DNA of 64,000 nucleotides from Algoriphagus lacus (GTDB taxonomy: Bacteria > Bacteroidota > Bacteroidia > Cytophagales > Cyclobacteriaceae): the NCBI RefSeq assembly GCF_003583985.1, contig NZ_QXML01000001.1:682001-746000 (forward strand). The letters are read 5' to 3'. Both the position numbers and the translations under genes were made by a program. Shown here one piece after another: positions 1 through 9,367 of the stretch (positions are counted from its first letter, which is position 1; each line of letters starts with the position of its first letter). Under the pieces are notes generated by a model. It did not search any database. It was given only the letters and a program-made list of their open reading frames with translations, and had not been told where the DNA came from.

Positions 1-738
1 TCCGGCTCCGGCCCACCTTTAGTCATTCTCCATGGACTTTTTGGTTCGCTGGACAACTGGTTTTCCATCGCCAAGGAACTGGTCGAGCACTACACCCTAT
101 ACCTCATCGATCAGCGGAATCATGGGGATTCCGCGCATTCGGAAGAATGGAACTATGCCGTGATGGTGGAGGATTTAAAGGAACTTATCGATGCCGAAGG
201 TTTGGAAAATATCTACCTTATGGGTCACTCCATGGGTGGAAAAACGGTGATGAACTTTGCAGTGAAATACCCAGAACTAGTGGAAAAATTAATTGTGGCC
301 GATATCGCACCACGGTTTTACCCCATCCACCATCAGACAATTCTGGAGGGATTGAATTCCCTAAATCTGAAAGAAATCAAATCCCGAAAAGAAGCCGATG
401 ATCAGTTGGCTGCTTATATTCCGGAACTCGGTGTCCGTCAGTTTTTGCTGAAAAGCCTTACTCGGGACAGTGAGGGATTTGCCTGGAAGATTAACCTGAA
501 GGTAATCACCGAGAAGATTGAAAATGTTGGTGAAGCCTTGGCTGAGGGCGCTGTTTTCAAGGGGCCGACTCTATTTCTCGCTGGAGCCAATTCCAATTAC
601 ATCCAGCAAAAAGACCTTCCCGATTTGGAGTCCCACTTTCCGAACTATGAACTGGAATTTATCCCTAACGCCGGCCATTGGCTCCATGCTGAGCAGCCTC
701 ATGCGGTAGTGGAGGCAATGAGGAGATTTTTGGGGTGA
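1..738 (+). CDS. alpha/beta-hydrolase (YbfF-like esterase), 5' end outside window
   Basis: The reading frame is open from base 1, so the N-terminus lies outside the window. The visible part begins inside the first strand, with the oxyanion-loop motif HGLFGS, then DQRNHGDS, the nucleophile elbow GHSMGG (Ser about residue 77 of the visible part) and a C-terminal NAGHWLH supplying the catalytic His. This order is that of the alpha/beta-hydrolase fold, and the HGLFGSLDNW plus RNHGDS combination is typical of YbfF-like acyl esterases, which hydrolyse short acyl esters or thioesters in the cytoplasm. The true substrate is not known. The gene ends at TGA and is followed by a strong terminator shared with the convergent amidohydrolase gene. 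Confidence 0.85.
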   Translation, partial: SGSGPPLVILHGLFGSLDNWFSIAKELVEHYTLYLIDQRNHGDSAHSEEWNYAVMVEDLKELIDAEGLENIYLMGHSMGGKTVMNFAVKYPELVEKLIVADIAPRFYPIHHQTILEGLNSLNLKEIKSRKEADDQLAAYIPELGVRQFLLKSLTRDSEGFAWKINLKVITEKIENVGEALAEGAVFKGPTLFLAGANSNYIQQKDLPDLESHFPNYELEFIPNAGHWLHAEQPHAVVEAMRRFLG

Positions 739-745
739 AAAAATC

Positions 746-777
746 AAGGGGTGAATCTCAATCGGATTTCACCCCTT
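746..777. terminator. bidirectional intrinsic terminator
   Basis: A perfect 10-bp stem (AAGGGGTGAA / TTCACCCCTT) with a 12-base loop lies between the convergent hydrolase and amidohydrolase genes. It is flanked by A-rich sequence on the left and T-rich sequence on the right, so it can act in both directions. Confidence 0.75.
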
Positions 778-802
778 TTACTTTAATTCGACTGTCTACT
801 GA

Positions 803-2137
803 TCACTTGACTTTCTTTCCATGCTTCATCACCATGTCCACATCCTGTAATAGGTTGATGTAGCGTAGGACATCTCCGCGCACGGCAATGATGTCGGCGT
901 ATTTTCCTTCGGAAATTGTGCCATAGTCTTTATCCACTTTCATCGCCACGGCAGGCCAGTAAGTCGCTGCTTTGATCGTCAATAGCGGATCCATGCCGAA
1001 GTGATTGACCCAGACATCGAGTTCGTTCCAGGTACTTTGGCTGTGAAATTTCATGGGTATGCCACTGTCCGTACCCACCAACATCACCACGCCGCTTTCC
1101 TTTAATTGGGCAAACTTGCGATCCAAGGTTGGCTTCCTCACGGGAGTCAACTGGAAATAGCTCATCCGTCCTGGAAAGCGAAGGGAAGCCCGGATATCCC
1201 GAATGATCGAATCCGGCAAACCTAAGTGCCAGGAAGTATCGTCCAGCTTTTCGGGATTGTCCCGGACATATTCGTAGTTGAACAGCCCCTCTACGGTTGG
1301 GGTCCAGAAGAGTGGCCCCAAGTTCATTTTGGCTGCTCTTTCCTTCATCATTAGCATGATATCTTCGGGATATTCCGGAGCTGAACTCAGCCCTGTATGT
1401 TCAAAGTTGTCCACGCCGATCTGCAATCCGATTCGGATTTCGTCAGGCCGGTGGGAGTGACCGACGACCATTTTCCCGTACTTATGCGCTTCATCGACTA
1501 CTGCCTTGGCTTCCTCGAGGGTCATTTGATCCTGATCGATCAGCTTGATCACATCCACACCAGCGTCTATGAGTTTTTTGACTTTCGCCCGTGCATCGGC
1601 GGCCCCATTCACTCCCCAGCGGAAGGCTTCCGTGCCGGGATAGGGTGCTTTTTGGATAAATGGACCGGATACATAGATCGTCGGACCGGGGATTTCCCCT
1701 CGCTTGATCCGCTCGCGAACATTAATACTCGCTTCCAGTGGAGCACCTAAATCTCTGGCGCTGGTCACACCAGCCATCAGCAACTGATGTGCGGAGGAGG
1801 GCATGATGACTGATTCAAAGACATCGATATATGTACTGTCCCAATGCGTGTAGTCGCTGTGTCCGTTCAGCATCAGGTGCACATGCATGTCCCAGAGCCC
1901 TGGAAGTACACTCATCCCCTCGGTGGAAATGACCTCTGCACCTTCAGGAATGGCCAAGCTTCCCACTTGGCCTATGGCTTTGATTCGTTCCCCTTCAACA
2001 ATGATGACGGAATTGCGGATGGGAGTGCCTCCGAAGCCGTCGATTAGGGTACCTCCGACCAAAGCTTTGACCTGTTGGGACATGGTCTGGATTGAGAGTA
2101 GTAGCAGAAGTCCTAAAATAGAAAGGCGAATTTTCAT
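803..2137 (-). CDS. secreted amidohydrolase (imidazolonepropionase-like)
   Basis: A 444-residue protein with a signal peptide (residues 1-21, hydrophobic core, ending SMSQ). The metal-dependent amidohydrolase barrel follows: the metal-binding HVH near residues 85-87 after LPGLWDM, the probable carboxylated lysine in DVIKLI (about 198), His in GHSH (227/229) and FEH (247), and the final Asp in VGTDSG. The C-terminal KYADIIAVRGD segment completes the small beta domain of this superfamily. Members hydrolyse cyclic amides, imides or peptides. The export signal suggests a periplasmic hydrolase of Xaa-Pro-dipeptidase or imidazolonepropionase-like type. The substrate cannot be read from the sequence. 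It is monocistronic and its divergent neighbour is the methyltransferase gene. Confidence 0.85.
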   Translation of the reverse strand: MKIRLSILGLLLLLSIQTMSQQVKALVGGTLIDGFGGTPIRNSVIIVEGERIKAIGQVGSLAIPEGAEVISTEGMSVLPGLWDMHVHLMLNGHSDYTHWDSTYIDVFESVIMPSSAHQLLMAGVTSARDLGAPLEASINVRERIKRGEIPGPTIYVSGPFIQKAPYPGTEAFRWGVNGAADARAKVKKLIDAGVDVIKLIDQDQMTLEEAKAVVDEAHKYGKMVVGHSHRPDEIRIGLQIGVDNFEHTGLSSAPEYPEDIMLMMKERAAKMNLGPLFWTPTVEGLFNYEYVRDNPEKLDDTSWHLGLPDSIIRDIRASLRFPGRMSYFQLTPVRKPTLDRKFAQLKESGVVMLVGTDSGIPMKFHSQSTWNELDVWVNHFGMDPLLTIKAATYWPAVAMKVDKDYGTISEGKYADIIAVRGDVLRYINLLQDVDMVMKHGKKVK

Positions 2138-2227
2138 ACTAAGAAATAGGAATGGTGATAAACGCTAAAAAGGTAATGATTTTGGATGTTAAATTTTATC
2201 TTTCGCCCCATTCTCCACGATCCCAAA

Positions 2228-2938
2228 ATGCCAAAAGGAAAGCTTTTCTTAATCCCCAATGTCTTGGCAGATAACACTGCCCATTGGGTGATTTCGCCCC
2301 AAGTTCAGGAGGTCATCGCGCATACCAAGATATTTTTGGTTGAAAATCCCCGATCTGCCCGGCGCTACATTTCCAGCCTTAAACTTGGTGTCAATCTCGA
2401 AGAGGTGCACATGGAAGTGTTGGACAAAGAAACTAAACCCGAGCAACTTCCACGCCTGATGCAGCCTCTTATGAATGGGGCAGATATCGGAGTAATTTCG
2501 GAGGCGGGTTGCCCCGGAATCGCCGATCCGGGAGCATTGGCCGTAGCCTATGCCCACCAAAAGGGAATTCAAGTCGTACCGATTTCCGGGCCTAGCTCCA
2601 TGTTTTTGGCGCTGATGGGTTCGGGTTTTTCCGGGCAGTCTTTCGCTTTTCATGGGTACCTGCCTATCGATAAAAAAGACCGTGCCGTCGCTTTAAAAAA
2701 ACTGGAGGCAGAATCCATCAAAGAGAAACGTGCCCAGATTTTTATGGAAACCCCATTTCGCAACAATCAACTCCTGGAGGATTTGCTAACGACTTTGGCA
2801 CCCCATACCAAGCTCTGTATCGCCAAAAACCTCACTTCAGTGGATGAGTTTATCCAAACTAAGCCCGTTGCCGATTGGAAAAACTATCCGGTCGACCTTC
2901 ATAAAATCCCAACTGTTTTTGTCCTTCAAGCCTTCTAA
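2228..2938 (+). CDS. SAM-dependent methyltransferase, tetrapyrrole-methylase family (RsmI-like)
   Basis: The start chosen is the ATG at 2228 (MPKGKLFLIPNVL), which aligns with the usual N-terminus; an in-frame ATG at 2186 would add 14 untypical residues. Family signatures are the glycine-rich first strand region, SEAGCPGIADPG (the SAM-binding loop), VPISGPSS and METPFRN, all in the order seen in RsmI, which 2'-O-methylates C1402 of 16S rRNA. Bacteroidota commonly carry a second, more divergent RsmI-like protein, and this 236-residue protein could be that one, so its RNA target is uncertain. It lies 3 bp before the dipeptidase gene, indicating co-transcription. Confidence 0.85.
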   Translation: MPKGKLFLIPNVLADNTAHWVISPQVQEVIAHTKIFLVENPRSARRYISSLKLGVNLEEVHMEVLDKETKPEQLPRLMQPLMNGADIGVISEAGCPGIADPGALAVAYAHQKGIQVVPISGPSSMFLALMGSGFSGQSFAFHGYLPIDKKDRAVALKKLEAESIKEKRAQIFMETPFRNNQLLEDLLTTLAPHTKLCIAKNLTSVDEFIQTKPVADWKNYPVDLHKIPTVFVLQAF

Positions 2939-2941
2939 GCC

Positions 2942-4012
2942 ATGTTTACTGTTGATGCCCACCTTGATTTGAGCATGAATGCGCTCGAATGGAACCGTGA
3001 CCTAACTCGTCCTGTCTCTGAAATAAACTCCCGGGAAAAAGGGATGACCGACAAACCCGATCGGGGAAATGCCACTGTATCTCTCCCTGAGCTTCGCAAA
3101 GGAAACATCGGTCTAGTCGTTGCTACCCAGATCGGACGCTATGTTGCACTTGACAATCCACTTCCGGGCTGGCACTCTCCAGAACAAGCTTGGGCACAAA
3201 CTCAAGGTCAATTGGCTTGGTACCAGGCCATGGTCGAAAAAGGGGAAATGACCCAAATCCGGAATTGGACCGAGCTGGAGGCGCATTTGGCCCATTGGAA
3301 TCAGGGAGACGATAAAAGCCAAAAGCCCGTAGGATTTATCCTTTCGCTGGAAGGAGCCGACTCGATCGTGAATCTCGATTATCTGGAAAAAGCCTACGAA
3401 AGAGGACTTCGGGCTTTGGGTCCGGCGCATTATGGACCGGGACGCTATGCTTTCGGAACAGATTCCTCAGCACCTTTGAGTAATCAAGGCAAAGAATTGG
3501 TGAAGAAAATGGACGAACTCGGGATCATTCTGGATGCGACTCATCTTTGCGATTTGGCTTTTTGGGATGCCTTGGAGATTTACCAGGGTCCTGTGTGGGC
3601 CAGTCATAATAACTGTCGGGCCTTAGTCGATCACAACCGGCAGTTTTCCGATGAGATGATCAAAGCCCTGATTGACCGGGGAGCAGTGATTGGGGGAGCA
3701 TTTGATGCCTGGATGCTTAGTCCGGGATGGGTCAGGGGAAAGTCCACTCCGCAGGAACGAAATGTGACGATTGCTACTGTGATCGATCACTTTGATCACA
3801 TTTGTCAACTTGCCGGCAATGCCAACCACATTGGAATTGGTTCGGATTTGGACGGTGCTTTTGGCACTGAGCAGAGTCCCGCTGATCTCCAAACCATAGC
3901 TGACCTGCAGAAAATCCCTGATATCCTTCAAAAAAGAGGGTACAGTGAAACTGACATTGAAAAAGTCATGTCCCAAAACTGGTTGAACTTTTTGAAGAAG
4001 GCTTGGTCCTGA
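2942..4012 (+). CDS. M19 (renal dipeptidase-type) metallopeptidase
   Basis: A 356-residue cytoplasmic protein without a signal peptide. The binuclear zinc ligands of peptidase family M19 are visible: HLD (His7, Asp9), the bridging Glu in SLEGAD (about 137), ATH (His201), SHNN (His222) and the Asp in GSDLDG (about 301-304). Family members cleave dipeptides, including D-residue-containing ones. It starts 3 bp after the methyltransferase stop. A second, divergent M19 gene lies at 39375-40361 in this window. An aberrant substrate preference is possible because the family also contains racemases and decarboxylase-like relatives. Confidence 0.88.
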   Translation: MFTVDAHLDLSMNALEWNRDLTRPVSEINSREKGMTDKPDRGNATVSLPELRKGNIGLVVATQIGRYVALDNPLPGWHSPEQAWAQTQGQLAWYQAMVEKGEMTQIRNWTELEAHLAHWNQGDDKSQKPVGFILSLEGADSIVNLDYLEKAYERGLRALGPAHYGPGRYAFGTDSSAPLSNQGKELVKKMDELGIILDATHLCDLAFWDALEIYQGPVWASHNNCRALVDHNRQFSDEMIKALIDRGAVIGGAFDAWMLSPGWVRGKSTPQERNVTIATVIDHFDHICQLAGNANHIGIGSDLDGAFGTEQSPADLQTIADLQKIPDILQKRGYSETDIEKVMSQNWLNFLKKAWS

Positions 4013-4105
4013 CCTAAGAATTATTGAACTATTCTGAAAATATTGATTTGCATAAATAATTCTTATTGAATTATTTGCCGATCTCAATTACCCAAATGAA
4101 AGCAT

Positions 4106-5434
4106 ATGCAATACAAACATTTACTTCTTTTCTCTTTTTTCACCCTTTTTGCTTTTTCATCCTACTCCCAAAAAATCCTGTTAAACGCCAATCACTCCGA
4201 TGCAAAGTTTACTTTGCTTAATGACTATGACGATTCGGATTTGCAGGAATTGGGTACTGGGACTGTAGAGCTGAAGTTGGAAAAAGACTCTAAAAACCGT
4301 GTTAAAATCACAAAACCTGGTTATCAGCCTGTCATCAAGGAGTATAACAAAGACCTCAAGTGGGATAAGGAACAAAAAATCGTTCTCGACACCCGGCAGG
4401 TAGACATTACAGCTGAACCATTCGATGCCGAGATATTTGTTGACGGGCGGATGATTGGCACTAAAGCGATTTACCTCTACATTCAAAAGGATCGCTTCCT
4501 TACCGTAGAGGTGAAAAAACCGGGGTTTGTCACTGCTACCAAAGTGTATTACAATCAGCCTGACAAGGAAACCCCTCCGATGAAGGACCATTTTATCCTG
4601 AAAGACCGCCAAGTTCGACTTGAGGTTTCCCCGGCTGATGCCACGGTTGCTGCTAATGGGATCACTTTGGGAAAAGGCAATCAGGACGTCAAGATTCCAT
4701 TCGGAGATTGCGTTACTGTGACGGTTACCAAGGACGGTTTTGTCAATTACGAAAAAGTGATCTGCAACAAAGAAGGAGATGCCGAACCACCGGTACGGGA
4801 TAAGGTGCTTTTGGAAGACCGACTAGTTAAAATCACCACTGCACCAAATGATGCCGCGATCGAGATCGGAGGTAAGCGAGTAGGTAATGGGGCATATGAT
4901 TTGAAAGTGCCAAAAAATTCCTGTGTGGAAATCCGGGTAAGCAAAGATGGGTTTGTTCGCTATATCAAAAACTACTGCAATCAGACCAATATGCAGGAGC
5001 CACCTGCTTCTGACTTCCTTGAATTGCAGGTGGATGAAGCCTACACATCTTCAGTTTCTTCAGATTTGGCAAACGTAAGAATTACCGTTCCTGTAAAAGC
5101 TGGAATTGCACCTGAAGAGGCTTGGAAAATCCTTAGCTCAATTATCACCGGTTACTTTGATATCCTGGAAACAGTGGACTACAATACCGGATACCTGACC
5201 ACTTCATGGCAGGTCCAAAATTTCCAGTCCAGTATCATCCGAACCCGCGTGATAGTTTCCAGTGGAGGAAATTCTGATCAGTTGGCTTACGCAGTAAAGT
5301 TGATCAGTCAGGAGGCATTTCTTGATGGACAAACTCAGGTGACCGTAAAGGATGACGAAAAATTTGAAGATTGGGCCCGAATTCTGAAAAAGTACGACGG
5401 CTTGATTCAGGAAATTCAGGCTAGACTTCAGTAA
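4106..5434 (+). CDS. secreted PEGA-repeat protein
   Basis: Signal peptide residues 1-21 (ending SYSQ). Four tandem beta-rich PEGA-like repeats occupy roughly residues 22-310; the strongest signatures are VDITAEPFDAEIFVDG, LEVSPADATVAANG and ITTAPNDAAIEIGG. Repeats three and four each carry a Cys pair about 18 residues apart (DCVTV...VICNK, SCVEI...NYCNQ), absent from the earlier repeats, which suggests one disulphide per repeat. The last 120 residues form a separate alpha/beta domain of unknown type (EEAWKILSSIITGYFDILETVD). PEGA domains are surface or periplasmic binding modules, so a structural or envelope role is inferred. The gene stands alone and ends in a strong terminator. Confidence 0.75.
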   Translation: MQYKHLLLFSFFTLFAFSSYSQKILLNANHSDAKFTLLNDYDDSDLQELGTGTVELKLEKDSKNRVKITKPGYQPVIKEYNKDLKWDKEQKIVLDTRQVDITAEPFDAEIFVDGRMIGTKAIYLYIQKDRFLTVEVKKPGFVTATKVYYNQPDKETPPMKDHFILKDRQVRLEVSPADATVAANGITLGKGNQDVKIPFGDCVTVTVTKDGFVNYEKVICNKEGDAEPPVRDKVLLEDRLVKITTAPNDAAIEIGGKRVGNGAYDLKVPKNSCVEIRVSKDGFVRYIKNYCNQTNMQEPPASDFLELQVDEAYTSSVSSDLANVRITVPVKAGIAPEEAWKILSSIITGYFDILETVDYNTGYLTTSWQVQNFQSSIIRTRVIVSSGGNSDQLAYAVKLISQEAFLDGQTQVTVKDDEKFEDWARILKKYDGLIQEIQARLQ

Positions 5435-5450
5435 AAGCTACCAATATCTA

Positions 5451-5485
5451 AACTACCCCAGTTTCCCTCAGAGGCTGGGGTAGTT
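5451..5485. terminator. bidirectional intrinsic terminator
   Basis: A perfect 11-bp stem (AACTACCCCAG / CTGGGGTAGTT) with a 13-base loop, followed by TTATTT on the plus strand. It directly abuts the stop codon of the convergent ATP-grasp gene. Confidence 0.8.
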
Positions 5486-6550
5486 TTATTTCCGGAGGTT
5501 CTCAAATCCCAAACCCTTAAAATGGGGCCCTGTTGCCGCCTCTGAAATCCCGATTGTAGGGGTTACGGTATTCCACTCCATAATCTGAATTTGATTATCC
5601 TGATTTAGAATGACATCCCACGCGATAAGCGGAAAGTGAGGATTTTGGTCATGAAGGGTTTGGCAGAATTGCTTGATAGAGTCAAAGTTTGGAATTTTCA
5701 AACCAAAAAATCGAACGCCTGTATCCGGATGGCGGTCCATCAGTTCCCATGTTCCGCTGAACCCAAAATCGTATAAACGCCCCTCATTTTCCCAAATGGG
5801 CAACCTCACACAATCGTCTCCGACAATAAAGGAAGTTCCCAAGCGACCCACACGGATGCTGGACTGATGGGTATTAGCCATTTTCCCCGGGACCTTGTAT
5901 GTCGTAATCCGTAAGCTCGCGACACTTCCCGGACTAAGTGTTTCAAAAAAAGCATGCTGCGTGATGGGGGCCTGAAGGACAAAATCCCCTGTTTTGGAAA
6001 AGTCTAATTTCTGAAACTCCTCCCTGTTTAATTTAATTAGTCCGTGGCCCTGCCCAGTATGGTCTTTTTTCAAAAAAACAACTGCACTGTTTGCAAAAGC
6101 GAAGTCCTCCGCACTTTTCTTGTCCAGAGACTCTCCCTCCACACTGATCCAAGTTCCATTGACATAATAGATCAAATCGGGAAGAGCATCCGATCTAAGA
6201 AACTTTCTGGTGAGCGTTTTTATCCTTCCAAGAAGTTGCAAATCCCCATTAAGTGATGGGCATACCACCCTACCCCAAAAGTTGACAGGCATCCACCCTT
6301 CCAGAAACTCTCCTCTAAAGGCGGTGTATACTCTAAGCCATGGGATGCACGACTCCGCTCCGAAAACATCCAAAGCATATTCTTTTACCTGTTTCTCTTG
6401 CGATTGGCTGAGCTTTTTTTTCGGATTTTGGGCGATGACTCCCGAATAGGCTTCCCCGGCTTTTTGGTTGAAGTAAAAATCGGTGGCAGCATCTCTTTTT
6501 TCTTTTTGATTCTTGCGAAAAAGTGTTTTTGCGATAGAAAGTAGGCCCAT
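5486..6550 (-). CDS. sugar-transfer associated ATP-grasp protein (second of a tandem pair)
   Basis: A 354-residue soluble protein. The glycine-rich ATP-binding loop FLKKDHTGQGHG (about residue 165), the ITTY and DCVRLP regions, and the metal-binding MEWN near the C-terminus fit the ATPgrasp_ST family, found in exopolysaccharide and glycan-modification loci. ATP-grasp enzymes ligate a carboxylate to an amine or thiol through an acyl phosphate; the substrate here is unknown. It is a close paralogue of the upstream gene (shared CIPWLRVYTAFRGEFLEGW-type segment and TGPHFKGLG C-terminus) and begins 2 bp after that gene ends, so the two are one transcript and arose by tandem duplication. Confidence 0.75.
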   Translation of the reverse strand: MGLLSIAKTLFRKNQKEKRDAATDFYFNQKAGEAYSGVIAQNPKKKLSQSQEKQVKEYALDVFGAESCIPWLRVYTAFRGEFLEGWMPVNFWGRVVCPSLNGDLQLLGRIKTLTRKFLRSDALPDLIYYVNGTWISVEGESLDKKSAEDFAFANSAVVFLKKDHTGQGHGLIKLNREEFQKLDFSKTGDFVLQAPITQHAFFETLSPGSVASLRITTYKVPGKMANTHQSSIRVGRLGTSFIVGDDCVRLPIWENEGRLYDFGFSGTWELMDRHPDTGVRFFGLKIPNFDSIKQFCQTLHDQNPHFPLIAWDVILNQDNQIQIMEWNTVTPTIGISEAATGPHFKGLGFENLRK

Positions 6551-6552
6551 TT

Positions 6553-7632
6553 TTACCGGGAGAGGTTAGTTGCATTTTTCCAGAGTTCTTCCCAACCCAA
6601 GCCTTTGAAATGAGGACCTGTGGTGGGTTCAGAAAAAACGATACCAGGTTCATCGGTATTCCACTCCATCAATTTTACTTCCCCATGGGTATCGATGGTG
6701 GCATCCCATCCGATCAACTGAAAATGAGGTACCCGGTCATGGAGATTTTCGCAAAGTCGGACAGCTTGGTGAAAAGAGGGGATTGACTTTCCTGCGAAAT
6801 GGGCTCCGGTGTCGGGATGTTTTTCCATAATTGTCCAGTCAGCCGAGGTGGCATTCGGAAAAAGTCTTCCATCTTCAGGCCAAATGGGTACTCGGATACA
6901 ATCTTTGGTATAAATGTATTCCATCCCTTTTCGTCCAATCCGTAACGCACATAGTCGGTTTTTGGCAAGTTGTCCCGGCGGCTTGACCGTTGTAATACGA
7001 AGGGTGGCCACCGCACCTGGGCTGAATTCCTCCAGCAAGGGATGCTGGAAAATCGGGGCCTGAATGACAAAATCACCGGCATTGGAGAAGTCGAAAGTTG
7101 CGAACCCTGTGGGGTCCAATTTGATCACCCCGTTTCCCTGAAATGAAAAATCCTTTTTCAGAAAAACATAGGGGTATTGGTCAAAGCAAATGGATCTCAC
7201 CTCCTCTTTTGAAGAAGGGTTGCCTGCTATCGTGATCCAACTTCCCTTGATAAAATAGGCTAAATCGGGTAGGCTTTCGGTTTGAAGGATTTTTTTTGAA
7301 AGTGTTTTGTATTGTCCCAAGGATCTCAAATTGCCATTGACAGCTGGGCATACTACTCGTCCCAGGTAATTGTCAGGAATCCAACCCTCCAAAAACTCTC
7401 CCCGATAAGCTGTGTACAATTTCAGCCAGGGAGCAAAGTCAATCGACCCCAATACTGTCTTGGCGTATTCTTCAGCTTTTTTTGAATCCTGCGGAGACAG
7501 CGTTCTTCCCTGACTAGCCAATACTTTCAATCCATTTTCCACCCGTGTCACATGACTCTGGTCGTAGAGCCGATTCCATCTTTTTAGTCTCGACTTTCGG
7601 TAGTTTTTCTTGATTAATTGGATGATGGACAT
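6553..7632 (-). CDS. sugar-transfer associated ATP-grasp protein (first of a tandem pair)
   Basis: A 359-residue paralogue of the downstream gene. The same landmarks are present in the same order: KLYTAYRGEFLEGW (about residue 90), VVCPAVNG, the ATP loop FLKKDFSFQGNG, LRITT, and MEWNTDEPG followed by TGPHFKGLG. The N-terminal 50 residues are basic and differ between the copies, while the ATP-grasp core is conserved. Keeping two copies with different N-termini suggests either a heteromer or two related substrates; this is inference. No glycosyltransferase or polysaccharide genes lie nearby, unlike the usual context of this family. The 221-bp region upstream is A/T-rich and probably holds divergent promoters for this operon and the transporter. 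Confidence 0.75.
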   Translation of the reverse strand: MSIIQLIKKNYRKSRLKRWNRLYDQSHVTRVENGLKVLASQGRTLSPQDSKKAEEYAKTVLGSIDFAPWLKLYTAYRGEFLEGWIPDNYLGRVVCPAVNGNLRSLGQYKTLSKKILQTESLPDLAYFIKGSWITIAGNPSSKEEVRSICFDQYPYVFLKKDFSFQGNGVIKLDPTGFATFDFSNAGDFVIQAPIFQHPLLEEFSPGAVATLRITTVKPPGQLAKNRLCALRIGRKGMEYIYTKDCIRVPIWPEDGRLFPNATSADWTIMEKHPDTGAHFAGKSIPSFHQAVRLCENLHDRVPHFQLIGWDATIDTHGEVKLMEWNTDEPGIVFSEPTTGPHFKGLGWEELWKNATNLSR

Positions 7633-7853
7633 AAGTGGTAAGGAAGGGGAAGACCGAAGTGAATTTCATTTTTAATTTTTCATGAAAAAATATTTAAATT
7701 TTTTTTTTGAGTTATCAATCGATTTCCTTGAGGTTTTCTGCGCTTAGGCTGGTGTTACCCTTTTTTGGAGAGAATTTCCAATTCCGAAACTTTGTATTTT
7801 TTCAAAATCAAAAGTGATTTCTGCTCCTTTTTTGATTAACCCAAGCTAACCCA

Positions 7854-9335
7854 ATGCGAAAACCCAATCTCTCTTTTTCCCAAATCATCAACATGAACGT
7901 TGGTTTTTTTGGGATCCAATACAGCTTTGGCCTTCAGCAAAGTGCGGTCAACCCGATCTATGATATGCTCGGTGCTGCCCCTGATGAAATCCCTCTCCTG
8001 AACTTAGCAGGTCCGATGACTGGACTTCTGATTCAGCCGATCATCGGTGCCCTAAGTGACAGTACCTGGAGTGAAAAATATGGGAGGAGAAAGCCTTACT
8101 TTTTCATCGGCGCCCTGATGTGCAGTATTTGCCTTTTTTTCTACCCGTTCAGTAGTTCCCTGTGGATGGCAGCCGGCTTACTTTGGGTTTTGGATGCAGC
8201 CAACAACACCGCGATGGAACCCTATCGGGCATTGATCGCAGATACCTTGCCTGAGGAACAATATGGTAAGGGATTCCTAACCCAAAGCTTTTTTACAGGT
8301 CTTGGAATCACGCTTGCCAATATTTCACTTTTTGTCTTTCAGATATTTTTCAAAGGAACAATCGGTTCGCTGCCGATGTGGGTATATGCTTCCTTTTTCC
8401 TCGGGACGGTTTGCTCGATTACGTCAGTGATGTGGAGTATTTCCAAAACACCTGAATATCCACCCTCAGCACAGGAATTGGCGGCATTGAAGGAGCGAAA
8501 CAAAGGAATGCCCCATCCCGCAATTCAATTCTTCCTTTCGATCCTGACTACGCTGATAGCTTATTTGGTTTTTTTGCTCCTCTTGATCCCTTCCATTTTT
8601 GACCGTCAACTCATTCGGAAAACCATGCATTGGGCAGAAAGTAATCCTACGACCCGGGTACTTTTTGCCCAAAATCTGGAAATCATTGAGTCTATTATTC
8701 ACATGCCTTCCGTGATGTGGAAGTTGGCGCTGGTCTACCTCTTTCAGTGGTATGCGCTCTTCTGCTATTGGCAAAATGCTGCCAAAAGTATTGCCCTTTC
8801 CGTTTGGGATGCGACCCCGTCAAGTGATCCTGCCAAGTATGAGGAAGCTGTCGGTTGGGCAGGCCTGGTCAATGGCTGGTATAATATCGTCACCTTTTTG
8901 TCTGCTTTTTTCCTCGCGAAAATGGCACAACGATTTGGTCCGAAAAAGGTGCATTTTATCTGTTTGCTGATGGCAGGAGTGGGATTGATCATTTTCCCGA
9001 TGCTGGAAAACAAGTATCTGCTCTTTGCCCCCATGACTGGTTTTGGGATTGCTTGGGCGAGTATGATGGGGGTTCCTTACCTTCTGGTCGTCAATGAAAT
9101 CCCCAAGGAGCGCTATGGGGTCTACATGGGTATCATCAATATGATGATTGTGATCCCGATGATTCTCCAGACACTGACCTTTGGATTTATCTCCAAAAAC
9201 TTCCTAAACAACGATGCCGGACAGGCCATCATTTTTGGGGGTGTACTTCTGCTGATCGCTGCCTTAGCTACCCTTCGAATCAAGGAAAATAAATCCATCG
9301 ACCCTAACGCAGCCCCGGTTTCGGTAGGACATTAA
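7854..9335 (+). CDS. MFS sugar transporter, SLC45/sucrose-symporter type
   Basis: 493 residues with about twelve hydrophobic segments. The loop after TM2 reads GPMTGLLIQPIIGALSD and continues to YGRRKPYF, the signature of the glycoside-pentoside-hexuronide/SLC45 branch of the major facilitator superfamily. A charged cytoplasmic loop of about 90 residues separates the two six-helix halves. Members import disaccharides such as sucrose or maltose with protons. The gene is followed after 32 bp by an amylosucrase-type GH13 gene, and the convergent LacI-type gene is the likely regulator, so sucrose or a related glucoside is the inferred cargo. Confidence 0.85.
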   Translation: MRKPNLSFSQIINMNVGFFGIQYSFGLQQSAVNPIYDMLGAAPDEIPLLNLAGPMTGLLIQPIIGALSDSTWSEKYGRRKPYFFIGALMCSICLFFYPFSSSLWMAAGLLWVLDAANNTAMEPYRALIADTLPEEQYGKGFLTQSFFTGLGITLANISLFVFQIFFKGTIGSLPMWVYASFFLGTVCSITSVMWSISKTPEYPPSAQELAALKERNKGMPHPAIQFFLSILTTLIAYLVFLLLLIPSIFDRQLIRKTMHWAESNPTTRVLFAQNLEIIESIIHMPSVMWKLALVYLFQWYALFCYWQNAAKSIALSVWDATPSSDPAKYEEAVGWAGLVNGWYNIVTFLSAFFLAKMAQRFGPKKVHFICLLMAGVGLIIFPMLENKYLLFAPMTGFGIAWASMMGVPYLLVVNEIPKERYGVYMGIINMMIVIPMILQTLTFGFISKNFLNNDAGQAIIFGGVLLLIAALATLRIKENKSIDPNAAPVSVGH

Positions 9336-9367
9336 TTTCAAAAATCAACATATTCAGAATTCCGGTC

